Assembly: GCF_004369225.1 (NCBI RefSeq)
Contig: NZ_QFFZ01000009.1
Location: 23,990-87,989 of the forward strand
Origin: Pelotomaculum propionicicum
Lineage (GTDB): Bacteria; Bacillota; Desulfotomaculia; Desulfotomaculales; Pelotomaculaceae
Direction of reading: 5' to 3'
Length of the DNA stretch: 64,000 bases
Made by a program: the position numbers and the translations under genes. Under the pieces are notes generated by a model that saw only the letters and a list, made by a program, of their open reading frames with translations, was not told the origin of the DNA and ran no database searches. Positions 1-8,118 of this stretch are shown one piece after another. Every line of letters begins with the position of its first letter. The stretch's first letter is position 1.

Positions 1-2058
1 TTTACCGGGTTTGCCGACGGCAAGTACGACACAAAAACATGGGCATACCAGATGAACGGGGATGCTATAGCAAAAGACCCGACCCTGCAGGATCCACGGT
101 GCGTGTTCCAGATCCTGAAAAAGCATGTATCCCGTTATGATATCAAAACAGTATGCAAGATTACCGGCACACCAGAAGATGTGTTTAAGAAAGTATGTGA
201 CCTGTACTGCTCCACCGGCAAGCCGGACAAAGCCGGCAACCTGATTTACGCCATGGGCATCACCCAGAGCTCGCACGGCAGCCAGAACGTCCGGGCCACA
301 GCCATGCTGCAGCTGCTGCTGGGCAACATCGGCATCGCCGGGGGCGGTGTCAACGCCCAGCGGGGCGAGTCAAACGTGCAGGGTTCCACTGACCAGGGTA
401 TACTTTATCACTATCTGACCGGTTATCTTGGTTCAGTAAACGCCACACTGCACCCCACGCTTAAAGATTATCTCGACAAAGAGACTCCCAAGACCAGCTT
501 CTGGTCGAACAAGCCTAAGTTCCTGATCAGCATGCTGAAAGCCTGGTACGGAGCCAAAGCAACCAAGGAAAACGACTTCTGCTTCGATTATGTCCCCAAA
601 CATGACGGCAAAGACCACTCTCACCAGGCAATATTCCAACAAATGTCTGAAGGCAAAATCAAGGGGTACTTCGCCTGGGGCCAGAACCCCGCGGTAGGCG
701 GACCAAACTCGACTGTTGCCCGCAAAGCACTTGAAAACCTTGACTGGATGGTAGCCGTCGACCTGTTTGAGACAGAAACAGCTTCGTTCTGGAAGGCCCC
801 GGGGGTCAACCCGGCCAATATCAAGACCGAGGTTTTCCTGCTGCCCACCGCTTTTTCCTATGAGAAAGAAGGCACAGTGGCCAACAGCTCCCGCTGGATC
901 CAGTGGCGCTGGAAAGCGGTTGAGCCGCCCGGGAAGGCCAAGAGCGACCTCTGGATCGCTTATGAAATATTTAAGGCTGTCCGCAAGGAATACCAGGCCG
1001 GCGGCAAGTTCCCCGCCCCCATCCTGGATATGGTCTGGGATTACGACCTGCCCGGCCATGACGAGCCGGACATCATGAAGATCGCCAAGGAAATGAACGG
1101 GTACACTGTAGCCGACGGCGCCACGCTGGACGCCTTTTCAAAACTTAAGGACGACGGTTCAACGGCATGCGGCGTCTGGATTTACGCCGGCTATATGTTT
1201 GAGGATCCCGTACTGAAGGTTCCCGCATCGCAGAGGCGCAGCCGGGAAGACAAGAGCGGCCTCGGCCTCTTCCCGAAATGGTCCTTTGCCTGGCCGGCCA
1301 ACCGGCGCATCGTTTACAACCGCTGCTCGGCCGATCCTTCCGGCAAGCCCTGGGATCCCAAGAGAATGCTGGTTTCCTGGGACGGCGCGCAGTGGGTCAA
1401 CAATGATGTGCCTGACTTCGGCTTTAAAGACGCGACCACCGGCGCCTTTATCACCCCGGACAAGTCAGCCGTTAACTGCTACATTATGACCACCGAGGGT
1501 GTAGGCAGGCTGTTCGCGCCGACCGGCTGCAAGGACGGCCCCCTGCCGGAACACTACGAGCCGGTGGAGAGCCCGGTAAACAACCTGATGAGTAAACAGC
1601 AAAACAATCCGGTGGCTGTTAAATACAAGGGTGACTTTGCCAAGCTGGCGCCGACGGCGTCTCCGGACTTCCCCTATATCGGTACGACCCACCGCCTGGT
1701 TGAGCACTACCAGAGCGGCGCCGTAACCAGAAGCTGCCCCAACCTGGCGGAACTGCAGCCGGAAATGTTCGCTTCAATATCTCCAGGTCTGGCCAAGAAG
1801 CTGGGAGTCAAGCCGGGTGATATGGTAGCTGTCAGTTCCATCCGCGGCGAAATAAAGTGCAGGGCCAACGTCCTGCCGATTATCAAGCCGTTCAAGATTG
1901 ACGGCAAGGAAATTGAGCTTATCGGACTGCCCTGGCACTACGGTTTTTCGGGGATAGCCACAGGCGCCACGGCCAACGACATAACGCCCAGCGTCGGAGA
2001 CCCGAACGTGATGATACCTGAATCAAAAGCTTTTCTCTGCAACGTTAAGAAGGCTTAA
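1..2058 (+). CDS. Formate dehydrogenase, major (catalytic) subunit, 3' part
   Basis: The reading frame is open from base 1, so the 5' end lies outside the window; about 685 residues are visible. Similarity to the C-terminal two thirds of FdnG/FdoG-type formate dehydrogenase alpha subunits is clear: the DPTLQDPRC segment, the WGQNPAVGGPN molybdopterin-binding loop, and a C-terminal molybdopterin dinucleotide-binding domain with LAELQPEMFASISPGLA. The family oxidises formate to CO2 with a bis-MGD Mo or W cofactor. The cofactor-ligating Sec/Cys, the N-terminal Fe-S cluster and the Tat signal would be upstream and cannot be seen. It is followed after 54 bases by its Fe-S subunit. The first in-frame ATG visible (52) is internal, not a start. 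Confidence 0.93.
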   Translation, partial: FTGFADGKYDTKTWAYQMNGDAIAKDPTLQDPRCVFQILKKHVSRYDIKTVCKITGTPEDVFKKVCDLYCSTGKPDKAGNLIYAMGITQSSHGSQNVRATAMLQLLLGNIGIAGGGVNAQRGESNVQGSTDQGILYHYLTGYLGSVNATLHPTLKDYLDKETPKTSFWSNKPKFLISMLKAWYGAKATKENDFCFDYVPKHDGKDHSHQAIFQQMSEGKIKGYFAWGQNPAVGGPNSTVARKALENLDWMVAVDLFETETASFWKAPGVNPANIKTEVFLLPTAFSYEKEGTVANSSRWIQWRWKAVEPPGKAKSDLWIAYEIFKAVRKEYQAGGKFPAPILDMVWDYDLPGHDEPDIMKIAKEMNGYTVADGATLDAFSKLKDDGSTACGVWIYAGYMFEDPVLKVPASQRRSREDKSGLGLFPKWSFAWPANRRIVYNRCSADPSGKPWDPKRMLVSWDGAQWVNNDVPDFGFKDATTGAFITPDKSAVNCYIMTTEGVGRLFAPTGCKDGPLPEHYEPVESPVNNLMSKQQNNPVAVKYKGDFAKLAPTASPDFPYIGTTHRLVEHYQSGAVTRSCPNLAELQPEMFASISPGLAKKLGVKPGDMVAVSSIRGEIKCRANVLPIIKPFKIDGKEIELIGLPWHYGFSGIATGATANDITPSVGDPNVMIPESKAFLCNVKKA

Positions 2059-2112
2059 AGCTTGGTGAAAACCATAAACACCTAATTTCAAGCAGAAACC
2101 GGAGGTGTAACG

Positions 2113-2943
2113 ATGTCAAAAGGTGTCCTGGTAGACGTTACCAGGTGCATCGGCTGCCGCAGCTGCCAGGTGTCATGTAAATCATGGAACGACCTGCCGG
2201 CAAAACTGGGCACATTCTCCAATAACTGGGACAGCCCTGGAAAAACGAGCGCCGATACCTGGACCAACGTAAACTACTACGTGATAGAAGATGGCGACAA
2301 TCTAAAGTGGCGCTTTGTAAAAAGACAATGCATGCACTGCAACGAGCCGGCCTGTGAATCAGCCTGCTTTACCCACTCGTTCGTTAAAACTAAGGAAGGA
2401 GCAGTCATATATAAGCCAACCGAGCTGAATAAGGATTACTGCGTCGGCTGCCGTTACTGTATGATCGCCTGCCCCTTCGGCATACCCGGCTTCCAGTGGG
2501 ACAAGGCTTTCCCCTACGTGCAAAAGTGCCGCTTTTGCTATGACCGCATGAAAGAAGAAGGTCTGGAACCGGCCTGCGTAACTTCCTGCCCCACTGGCGC
2601 CCTAAAGTTCGGCGACAGAAAAGAGCTGCTGGCCGAAGCCTGGGACAGAATCAATAAAAATCCCAGATACGTTAAAGGGGTATATGGTGAGAAGGAATAC
2701 GGCGGTACTTCCTGGCTGTATATATCCGACGTTCCTTTCGACAAGATCGGCTTCAGGACGGAAGCTTTCGGCAAGCCCGTCACCCAGAGGTCAATCCCGT
2801 CTTTGACCTGGGACGTGCTCAAATGGACTCCCTACCTGTTCTTCGGCTGGGGCGCCATCCTGACCATCATGCGCGCCTACACCAAGCGCCACGCCGAAGT
2901 GCATGACGAGTCTGAATTATATGAACCGGTGGATAACAAATAA
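2113..2943 (+). CDS. Formate dehydrogenase iron-sulfur (beta) subunit, HybA/FdnH-like
   Basis: A 276-residue ferredoxin-like electron-transfer subunit with four Cys groups: CIGCRSCQVSC near the N-terminus, CMHCNEPACESAC, CVGCRYCMIAC, and CRFCYDR paired with a downstream ACVTSC, as expected for four [4Fe-4S] clusters. One hydrophobic C-terminal segment (about residues 234-255) should anchor it in the membrane. It has no Tat signal, so export would be by hitch-hiking on the catalytic subunit. GGAGGTG sits 6 bases before the ATG. It would pass electrons between the catalytic subunit and the NrfD-like protein downstream. It is strongly similar to the hydrogenase Fe-S subunit at 14378-15193, evidence for a duplicated module. 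Confidence 0.93.
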   Translation: MSKGVLVDVTRCIGCRSCQVSCKSWNDLPAKLGTFSNNWDSPGKTSADTWTNVNYYVIEDGDNLKWRFVKRQCMHCNEPACESACFTHSFVKTKEGAVIYKPTELNKDYCVGCRYCMIACPFGIPGFQWDKAFPYVQKCRFCYDRMKEEGLEPACVTSCPTGALKFGDRKELLAEAWDRINKNPRYVKGVYGEKEYGGTSWLYISDVPFDKIGFRTEAFGKPVTQRSIPSLTWDVLKWTPYLFFGWGAILTIMRAYTKRHAEVHDESELYEPVDNK

Positions 2944-2972
2944 GAATTTTTGACAATTGGAGGTGAGATTAA

Positions 2973-4142
2973 ATGCAAAAAGGACGTAACTGGACTTTCA
3001 GAATGACAGGTTTCAGAAAGCTGCTTATTTTGTTAGTAGTGATCGCGGTTTGCGCCGCCCTCTACCGTTTTGTATTCGGCCTGGGCTCCGTGACCAACCT
3101 GAGCGACGAGTGGCCCTGGGGCCTGTGGATCGGCTTCGACCTGCTCTGCGGCATCGCCCTGGCCGGCGGCGGCTTCAGCACCGCGCTTATTGTGCACGTG
3201 CTGCACAAGGATAAATACCTGCCGATCGCCCGCGCTGCTTTATTAACATCGCTGATCGGTTATATCATATCAATGGTCAGCCTTTTCCTGGATATCGGCC
3301 GCTGGTTCAACTTCTGGCGCCCGTTCTTTTACTGGGGATTCCACTCCGTGCTGTTTGAAGTATTCTGGTGCATTTCACTGTATACAACCGTGCAGGTGCT
3401 TGAGTTCGGAGAGATCTTCTTTGAAAAAATCAAGTGCCCCGGCCTGGAGAAGGTACTGCATGCCATGCTGCCTTTCCTGCTGATCCTGGGCATTGTGCTG
3501 CCCTCACTGCACCAGTCCTCACTCGGCTCGCTGTACATCGTGGCCGTTGACAGGCTCTACCCGCTGTGGTGGTCCCAGATCATCCCGTTCTTCTTTGTCT
3601 GGTCCGCCTTCTTCCTCGGGCCTGCCATGGTCACCGTGGAAGGCACCCTGGCCGCCAGGGCTTACGGCAGGGAACCTGAGACACCGGTATTTTCCAGCCT
3701 GACAAAAGTAACTTTAGTCATGCTGATCATTTACCTCATTGTTAAAATTGCCGACCTGGTATACCGCGGCGTGCTTTCCATGGCCTTTAACGGGTCCTTT
3801 GAGAGCAACATGTTCCTGATTGAGATGATCGTGTTTATCATCCTGCCGATTATCATGTACGCCACACCGTCTATCCGCAACAAGCAGGGCGGTGTCCTGA
3901 CCGCCTCCATCCTGGTAGTCGCCGGTGTTGTATTCAACCGGATGAACGTGGTGTTTACCGGTATGGCTGATGCCATGGGCGGCAGCTACTTCCCCAGCAT
4001 CTGGGAATGGTTGTGCACACTTGGCATGTGGAGCTTTTTGGTCTTAGCCTACTGCTTCGTTGTTGAGAACTTCCCGATCCTGCCCAAGGAAGAGCATGTG
4101 CATAGCGGCGGTCACTCGCACGGGGCAGGTTTCCACGCTTAA
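2973..4142 (+). CDS. NrfD/HybB-type integral membrane subunit of formate dehydrogenase
   Basis: A 389-residue polytopic protein with about ten hydrophobic segments, matching the NrfD/HybB family, which exchanges electrons with membrane quinones without haem. FdnI-type cytochrome b is the usual membrane partner of FdnGH; none is seen here. The protein shares long near-identical stretches with the hydrogenase subunit at 15225-16397 (for example WPWGLWIGFDLLCGIALAGG). The C-terminus is His-rich (HVHSGGHSHGAGFHA), absent from the hydrogenase paralogue, and may bind metal. GGAGGTGAG precedes the ATG. It is the last gene of the formate dehydrogenase cluster. Confidence 0.92.
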   Translation: MQKGRNWTFRMTGFRKLLILLVVIAVCAALYRFVFGLGSVTNLSDEWPWGLWIGFDLLCGIALAGGGFSTALIVHVLHKDKYLPIARAALLTSLIGYIISMVSLFLDIGRWFNFWRPFFYWGFHSVLFEVFWCISLYTTVQVLEFGEIFFEKIKCPGLEKVLHAMLPFLLILGIVLPSLHQSSLGSLYIVAVDRLYPLWWSQIIPFFFVWSAFFLGPAMVTVEGTLAARAYGREPETPVFSSLTKVTLVMLIIYLIVKIADLVYRGVLSMAFNGSFESNMFLIEMIVFIILPIIMYATPSIRNKQGGVLTASILVVAGVVFNRMNVVFTGMADAMGGSYFPSIWEWLCTLGMWSFLVLAYCFVVENFPILPKEEHVHSGGHSHGAGFHA

Positions 4143-4152
4143 AAAGAATTGA

Positions 4153-4181
4153 TTGACAAGCCTATACTGATAATTTAAAAT
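4153..4181 (+). promoter_or_regulatory. Predicted sigma-A promoter of the hyp operon
   Basis: TTGACA (4153-4158), a 17-base spacer and TAAAAT (4176-4181) lie just after the formate dehydrogenase genes and about 90 bases before hypA. Transcription would start near 4188. The match to the housekeeping consensus is good; no experimental support. Confidence 0.7.
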
Positions 4182-4199
4182 GTTTTAAAGTATTGTTTA

Positions 4200-4222
4200 G
4201 GGGGGAATATAATATTCCCCCC
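4200..4222 (+). other. G6/C6 palindrome in the hypA leader
   Basis: A run of six G, AATAT, one base, ATATT and six C forms an 11-bp inverted repeat between the predicted promoter and hypA. No T-run follows, so an ordinary terminator is doubtful. Because it would sit at about +12 of the transcript, an operator or a leader hairpin is as likely. Confidence 0.5.
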
Positions 4223-4272
4223 TAATTCTTGGTATGACTATAGTCAGCAAATCTTTGCGGGGATGTGTTAAA

Positions 4273-4686
4273 ATGCATGAATGGGCGCTGGCGGAAGCAG
4301 TTGTCGAGACTGTGCTGAAAGAAGCCGGAAAAGAAAACCTCAAAGAGATCGTGCGGGTAAAAGTCATGGTGGGCGAGCTGCAGCAGATAGAACTGGACGT
4401 TTTCAACTTTGCCATGGAGAATATCCTGCAGCAGGGCGGCGGCGCCCTGAGCATGGAAAAAATCAGCCTTGAGGTGGATAAATGTGTTCTGCGGTGTAAA
4501 GTATGCGGGGAAGACTGGTACTACAGCGACTCCCTGCAGGACCTTTCTGAAGAAGACTCCGAGGCCATCCACTTTGTCCCGGAAGTCGCGCACGTTTATG
4601 TCAGGTGCCCCCGCTGCGGCAGTCCGGATTTTGAGATAACCAGCGGGCGCGGGGTCTGGATAGATTATATTGAAGGTGAGAAATGA
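4273..4686 (+). CDS. hypA: Hydrogenase maturation nickel chaperone HypA (long, archaeal-like form)
   Basis: HypA delivers nickel to the [NiFe]-hydrogenase large subunit. The chosen ATG (4273) gives the hallmark N-terminus M-H-E, where His2 and Glu3 bind nickel; an upstream in-frame start at 4234 would bury this motif and is rejected. The 137-residue product has zinc-site Cys pairs at 75/78 and 112/115. The roughly 34-residue spacing between them is much longer than in E. coli HypA and resembles the archaeal Thermococcus form. Its stop overlaps the next start (ATGA), so the two genes are probably translationally coupled. Confidence 0.93.
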   Translation: MHEWALAEAVVETVLKEAGKENLKEIVRVKVMVGELQQIELDVFNFAMENILQQGGGALSMEKISLEVDKCVLRCKVCGEDWYYSDSLQDLSEEDSEAIHFVPEVAHVYVRCPRCGSPDFEITSGRGVWIDYIEGEK

Positions 4687-5411
4687 TGGACCCAAGACTT
4701 AATGTTATTAACAAGCGATTCCAAAATGTCAAAAAAATAATAGCGGTTTCGGGGGGCAAGGGCGGCATCGGCAAAAGTCAAACAGCTGCCAGCCTGGCGT
4801 TATGCCTGGCAAAACATAACTACCGGACAGGACTGCTGGACCTGGACTTCTGCGGCCCTTCCACACACGTCATACTCGGGGTCGAAGGGATTTACCCGGA
4901 GGAGGAAAAGGGTATTGTCCCGCCGAAATTTAACGGCATTAGTTTCATGTCAATTACTTATTACACCGGCAATAACCCTTCCCCGCTGCGGGGAAGTGAA
5001 ATTTCCAACGCCATCATTGAAATACTGGCCATAACCCGCTGGGAGGACCTTGACTTTTTGATTATAGATATGCCCCCGGGCACCGGTGACCCGGTGCTTG
5101 ATGTAATCCGTTTAATCAAAAGAGTTGAATTTCTCCTTGTTACCACTCCGTCCAGGGTTGCTCAAGAAGTTTTAAAGCGTGAACTAAAGGTTTTAAACGA
5201 ACTTGGCATTACCGTCATCGGCATACTGGAAAACATGAAAACAAAAAAGGGTTCACAGGTTGCTTCTGAACTGCTCAACCTGGGTGTCCCCTTTCTTGGC
5301 TCCATTGATTTCGATTATGACCTGGAAGACGCCCTGGGCAGCCCGGCAAAACTTCTGCAAACGGACTTTGCCGCCCAGCTGGACCAGATCATCAGTCAAA
5401 AATGTCTTTAG
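4683..5411 (+). CDS. MinD/Mrp-type ATPase in the hypB position (probable HypB substitute)
   Basis: A 242-residue P-loop protein with a deviant Walker A, GGKGGIGKS at residues 24-32, and the Mrp/MinD-type DMPPGTGDP at 129-137. Canonical HypB is a GTPase with a different P-loop and often an N-terminal His/Cys nickel site; none of that is present. The gene overlaps hypA by four bases and precedes hypFCDE, exactly where hypB would be. In Thermococcus a Mrp/MinD-type ATPase acts with a long HypA for nickel insertion, and this gene pair matches that arrangement. A general Mrp Fe-S carrier role cannot be excluded. Family assignment is firm; the maturation role is inference from position and partner. 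Confidence 0.8.
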   Translation: MMDPRLNVINKRFQNVKKIIAVSGGKGGIGKSQTAASLALCLAKHNYRTGLLDLDFCGPSTHVILGVEGIYPEEEKGIVPPKFNGISFMSITYYTGNNPSPLRGSEISNAIIEILAITRWEDLDFLIIDMPPGTGDPVLDVIRLIKRVEFLLVTTPSRVAQEVLKRELKVLNELGITVIGILENMKTKKGSQVASELLNLGVPFLGSIDFDYDLEDALGSPAKLLQTDFAAQLDQIISQKCL

Positions 5412-5439
5412 AATGACACAGGCAGATATAAAAATAAAC

Positions 5440-5531
5440 GATGTAGGTTCGGTTTCAACCGAACAGGGCGCGCCAGCGCCGAACTTGTTGGTAATATTCA
5501 GAATTTGTGCGAATAAATTCGCACCTACATC
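5440..5531. repeat. Palindromic intergenic repeat, GTAGGT family
   Basis: Ends are inverted (GATGTAGG and CCTACATC) and enclose two hairpins, TTCGGTTTCAACCGAA and GTGCGAATAAATTCGCAC. Related units with changed inner bases occur at 10302-10326, 10643-10667, 33726-33797 and 44330-44352. It fills the gap between the MinD-like gene and hypF. Confidence 0.75.
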
Positions 5532-5575
5532 CATAAAGACAGTAATGGTTTATTCTTAGGTTCTTTATATGGGGG

Positions 5576-7900
5576 TTGGCGGTAATCACACAAGATCTTA
5601 ACCCAAAAGGAAAAAACATTACCAGATACCACATAGTCATAAAAGGGGTTGTCCAGGGAGTGGGCTTCCGCCCTTTCGTTTACAATCTGGCGCGGCGCTG
5701 GAAAATAAACGGCAGTGTGTTAAACTCAGCCGGCGGCGTGATTATCGAGGCTGAAGGAGAAGAGGCGAACCTGACCGGTTTCTCAAACGAACTCAAAGAT
5801 AACCCGCCCAAGTTAGCTCTGATTACCGGTTACAAGCTGTATCAGCTCCCGTACCGCGGGTATGCGGATTTTCAGATCCTGTCCAGTGACACCGCCCTGG
5901 ACAAGGAAGCCCTGGTGCCGCCTGACGTTGCCACCTGTCCGGCCTGCCTTGAGGATGTCTCCGATCCGGCCGACAGGCATTACAATTACCCTTTTACCAA
6001 CTGTACCAACTGTGGGCCCCGTTTTACCATAACCAGAGAAATTCCCTATGACCGGCCTTATACGGCCATGGCTTCTTTTCAGATGTGCGGCGATTGCTCC
6101 GGGGAATACAATAATCCGGCCGACCGTCGCTTCCATGCCCAGCCGGTGGCCTGCCCGTTTTGCGGGCCGCAGGTTGAATTAGTCGACCGCCGGGGGATAA
6201 AGGTCGCCGGCAGGGAAAACTGGCTGCAGGCCTGCTGGGATTTGCTGCAGGATGGTAAAATCCTTGCTTTTAAAGGGCTGGGCGGCTTCCACCTGACCTG
6301 TGACGCCATGAACAGCAAGGCCCTGGAAGTTTTACGACAGCGCAAAGGGAGAGAATGCAAGCCTTTCGCCGTAATGTGCCGGGATTTAAGGACAGTGGAG
6401 AAATACTGCCGCGCCAATGAGGATGAAGCAAAACTGCTGAGCTCTCTCCAGGCGCCTATAGTGATCCTTGCCCGCAAACCCGGCTACTTATTGCCTAAGG
6501 AACTGGCGCCCGGTTTAAAAACGCTGGGCGTAATGCTTCCCTATACGCCTTTGCATTACCTGCTTTTTACCGGGCCTTTCGACCTGCTGGTCATGACCAG
6601 CGGCAATTACAGCAGCCTGCCGCTGGTAAAGGACAATGACCGGGCACTGGATGAACTGGGTGAAATCGCAGACTACCTGCTCTGGCACAACCGGGACATT
6701 GTCAACCGCTGCGACGACTCCCTGGCCCGCGTCATCGACGGGGGAACCCATATACTTCGCCGTTCCAGGGGCTATGTGCCCCACCCTGTCGCGGTCAGGC
6801 GCGATGCGCCCGCACCGGTTATTCTCGGGGTAGGCGGCGAAATGAAAAACAGCTTCTGCCTGCTGAAGAGAGACCAGGCTTTTATGAGCCAGTATATAGG
6901 TGAAATTGACTGCCTGGAAGGAGAGGAAAACCTTTTCTCCAGCCTGATCAATTTTCAAAGGTTAATAGGCGTGACGCCTGAGATTGTCGCTTATGACATG
7001 CACCCCGGCTACGCCTCAGCTGAGGTGGCCCGGCGCATACCGGCCCTTCACCTCGTTGAGACGCAGCACCATCACGCGCATTTCGCAGGCTGCCTGGCGG
7101 AAAACGGCATCGAAGACGAAGAAGTTATCGGCGTTATTCTTGACGGGACAGGTTATGGTACAGACGGCACTCTCTGGGGCTTTGAAATAATCACCGGCGG
7201 TTATACCGGCTTTAATAGATTGTGCCATCTGGCGGCGGTTCCCCTGCCGGGGGGTGAGGCTGCCATAAGGCAGCCCTGGCGCACCGCGGTGTCATACCTG
7301 CATACTTTTTTAGGCGGTGCGGGGAAACAGGCGGCGCGTGAGATTTTTAAAGATAAAGAACTGCCTTTAATTGAAAAGATGATCGAAAAAGGTTTCAACG
7401 CGCCTCTGTCTTCTGGCTGCGGCAGGCTTTTTGACGCTGTTTCAGCGATACTGGGAATATGCCTGGAAAATCACTACGAGGGGCAGGCCGCGGTCGAGCT
7501 GGGTGAAATAGTCCTGGCCGGCGCAGAGGGTGATCTTCTTTCCCCCTACCCCTATGCAATTAAAGAAGGGATTATCAACCCGGGCGAGATGCTGGCGGAG
7601 ATTATCAAAGACCGTTCAGATCACACACCGGTTGAGATTATCGCCACCCGTTTTCATAAAACACTGGTAAAAATCATATTTGAAGCAGTGCGGGAAATCA
7701 GCCGGCGGACCGGCCTGAAAAAGGTGGCGCTCAGCGGGGGGACCTGGCAAAACCCGTATCTATTCCAGTCAGTAAAAAATCTTTTGGCTGCGAACGGCTA
7801 TCAGCCGCTCTATCACCGCCAGGTACCCGCCAACGACGGTGGTATAGCCCTGGGGCAGGTCATGATTGCACACTGGAGGTGGCTTAAAAAATGTGTTTAG
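5576..7900 (+). CDS. hypF: Carbamoyltransferase HypF
   Basis: HypF makes the thiocyanate precursor of the hydrogenase CN ligands by transferring carbamoyl from carbamoyl phosphate to the HypE C-terminal Cys. Domains in order: acylphosphatase-like (about 17-105, VVQGVGFRPFVYNLA), two zinc fingers with Cys pairs 121/124, 143/146, 171/174 and 193/196, a YrdC-like domain, and a Kae1/O-carbamoyltransferase-like domain with the HHHAHFAGCLAENG metal motif near 497. Length 774 is normal. The start is uncertain: TTG at 5576 has G-rich sequence directly against it, whereas an in-frame ATT at 5618 has AAGGA at normal spacing and gives a more usual N-terminus. It overlaps hypC by ten bases. Confidence 0.95.
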   Translation: MAVITQDLNPKGKNITRYHIVIKGVVQGVGFRPFVYNLARRWKINGSVLNSAGGVIIEAEGEEANLTGFSNELKDNPPKLALITGYKLYQLPYRGYADFQILSSDTALDKEALVPPDVATCPACLEDVSDPADRHYNYPFTNCTNCGPRFTITREIPYDRPYTAMASFQMCGDCSGEYNNPADRRFHAQPVACPFCGPQVELVDRRGIKVAGRENWLQACWDLLQDGKILAFKGLGGFHLTCDAMNSKALEVLRQRKGRECKPFAVMCRDLRTVEKYCRANEDEAKLLSSLQAPIVILARKPGYLLPKELAPGLKTLGVMLPYTPLHYLLFTGPFDLLVMTSGNYSSLPLVKDNDRALDELGEIADYLLWHNRDIVNRCDDSLARVIDGGTHILRRSRGYVPHPVAVRRDAPAPVILGVGGEMKNSFCLLKRDQAFMSQYIGEIDCLEGEENLFSSLINFQRLIGVTPEIVAYDMHPGYASAEVARRIPALHLVETQHHHAHFAGCLAENGIEDEEVIGVILDGTGYGTDGTLWGFEIITGGYTGFNRLCHLAAVPLPGGEAAIRQPWRTAVSYLHTFLGGAGKQAAREIFKDKELPLIEKMIEKGFNAPLSSGCGRLFDAVSAILGICLENHYEGQAAVELGEIVLAGAEGDLLSPYPYAIKEGIINPGEMLAEIIKDRSDHTPVEIIATRFHKTLVKIIFEAVREISRRTGLKKVALSGGTWQNPYLFQSVKNLLAANGYQPLYHRQVPANDGGIALGQVMIAHWRWLKKCV

Positions 7901-8118
7901 GTATACCGGGTAAGGTTATTGAAGTGAATCTGGCTGAAAACTGGGCTGTCGTGGAAACCTTCGGGGTACGGAAGAAAATCAGTATCACATTAGTTGACGA
8001 GGAGATTACACCAGGGGACTATTTGATGGTCCATACCGGCTACGCTATCGGCAAGATTGACCTGAGCGATGCTGAAACGACACTAAAGCTGTGGGAGGAG
8101 ATTCTGCTTGCTGAATAA
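7891..8118 (+). CDS. hypC: Hydrogenase maturation chaperone HypC
   Basis: A 75-residue HypC/HybG family protein. It starts M-C-L-G-I-P, with the conserved Cys2 that binds the Fe(CN)2CO unit and contacts HypD and the large-subunit precursor. GGAGGTGG lies inside the 3' end of hypF, eight bases before the ATG. It overlaps both neighbours, so hypF-hypC-hypD are tightly coupled. Confidence 0.96.
   Translation: MCLGIPGKVIEVNLAENWAVVETFGVRKKISITLVDEEITPGDYLMVHTGYAIGKIDLSDAETTLKLWEEILLAE

Noticed and set aside
433..1059. 208-residue minus-strand ORF opposite the formate dehydrogenase gene
   Set aside because: It lies wholly within a well-supported plus-strand gene, has no recognisable motif, and is explained by high GC at codon third positions.
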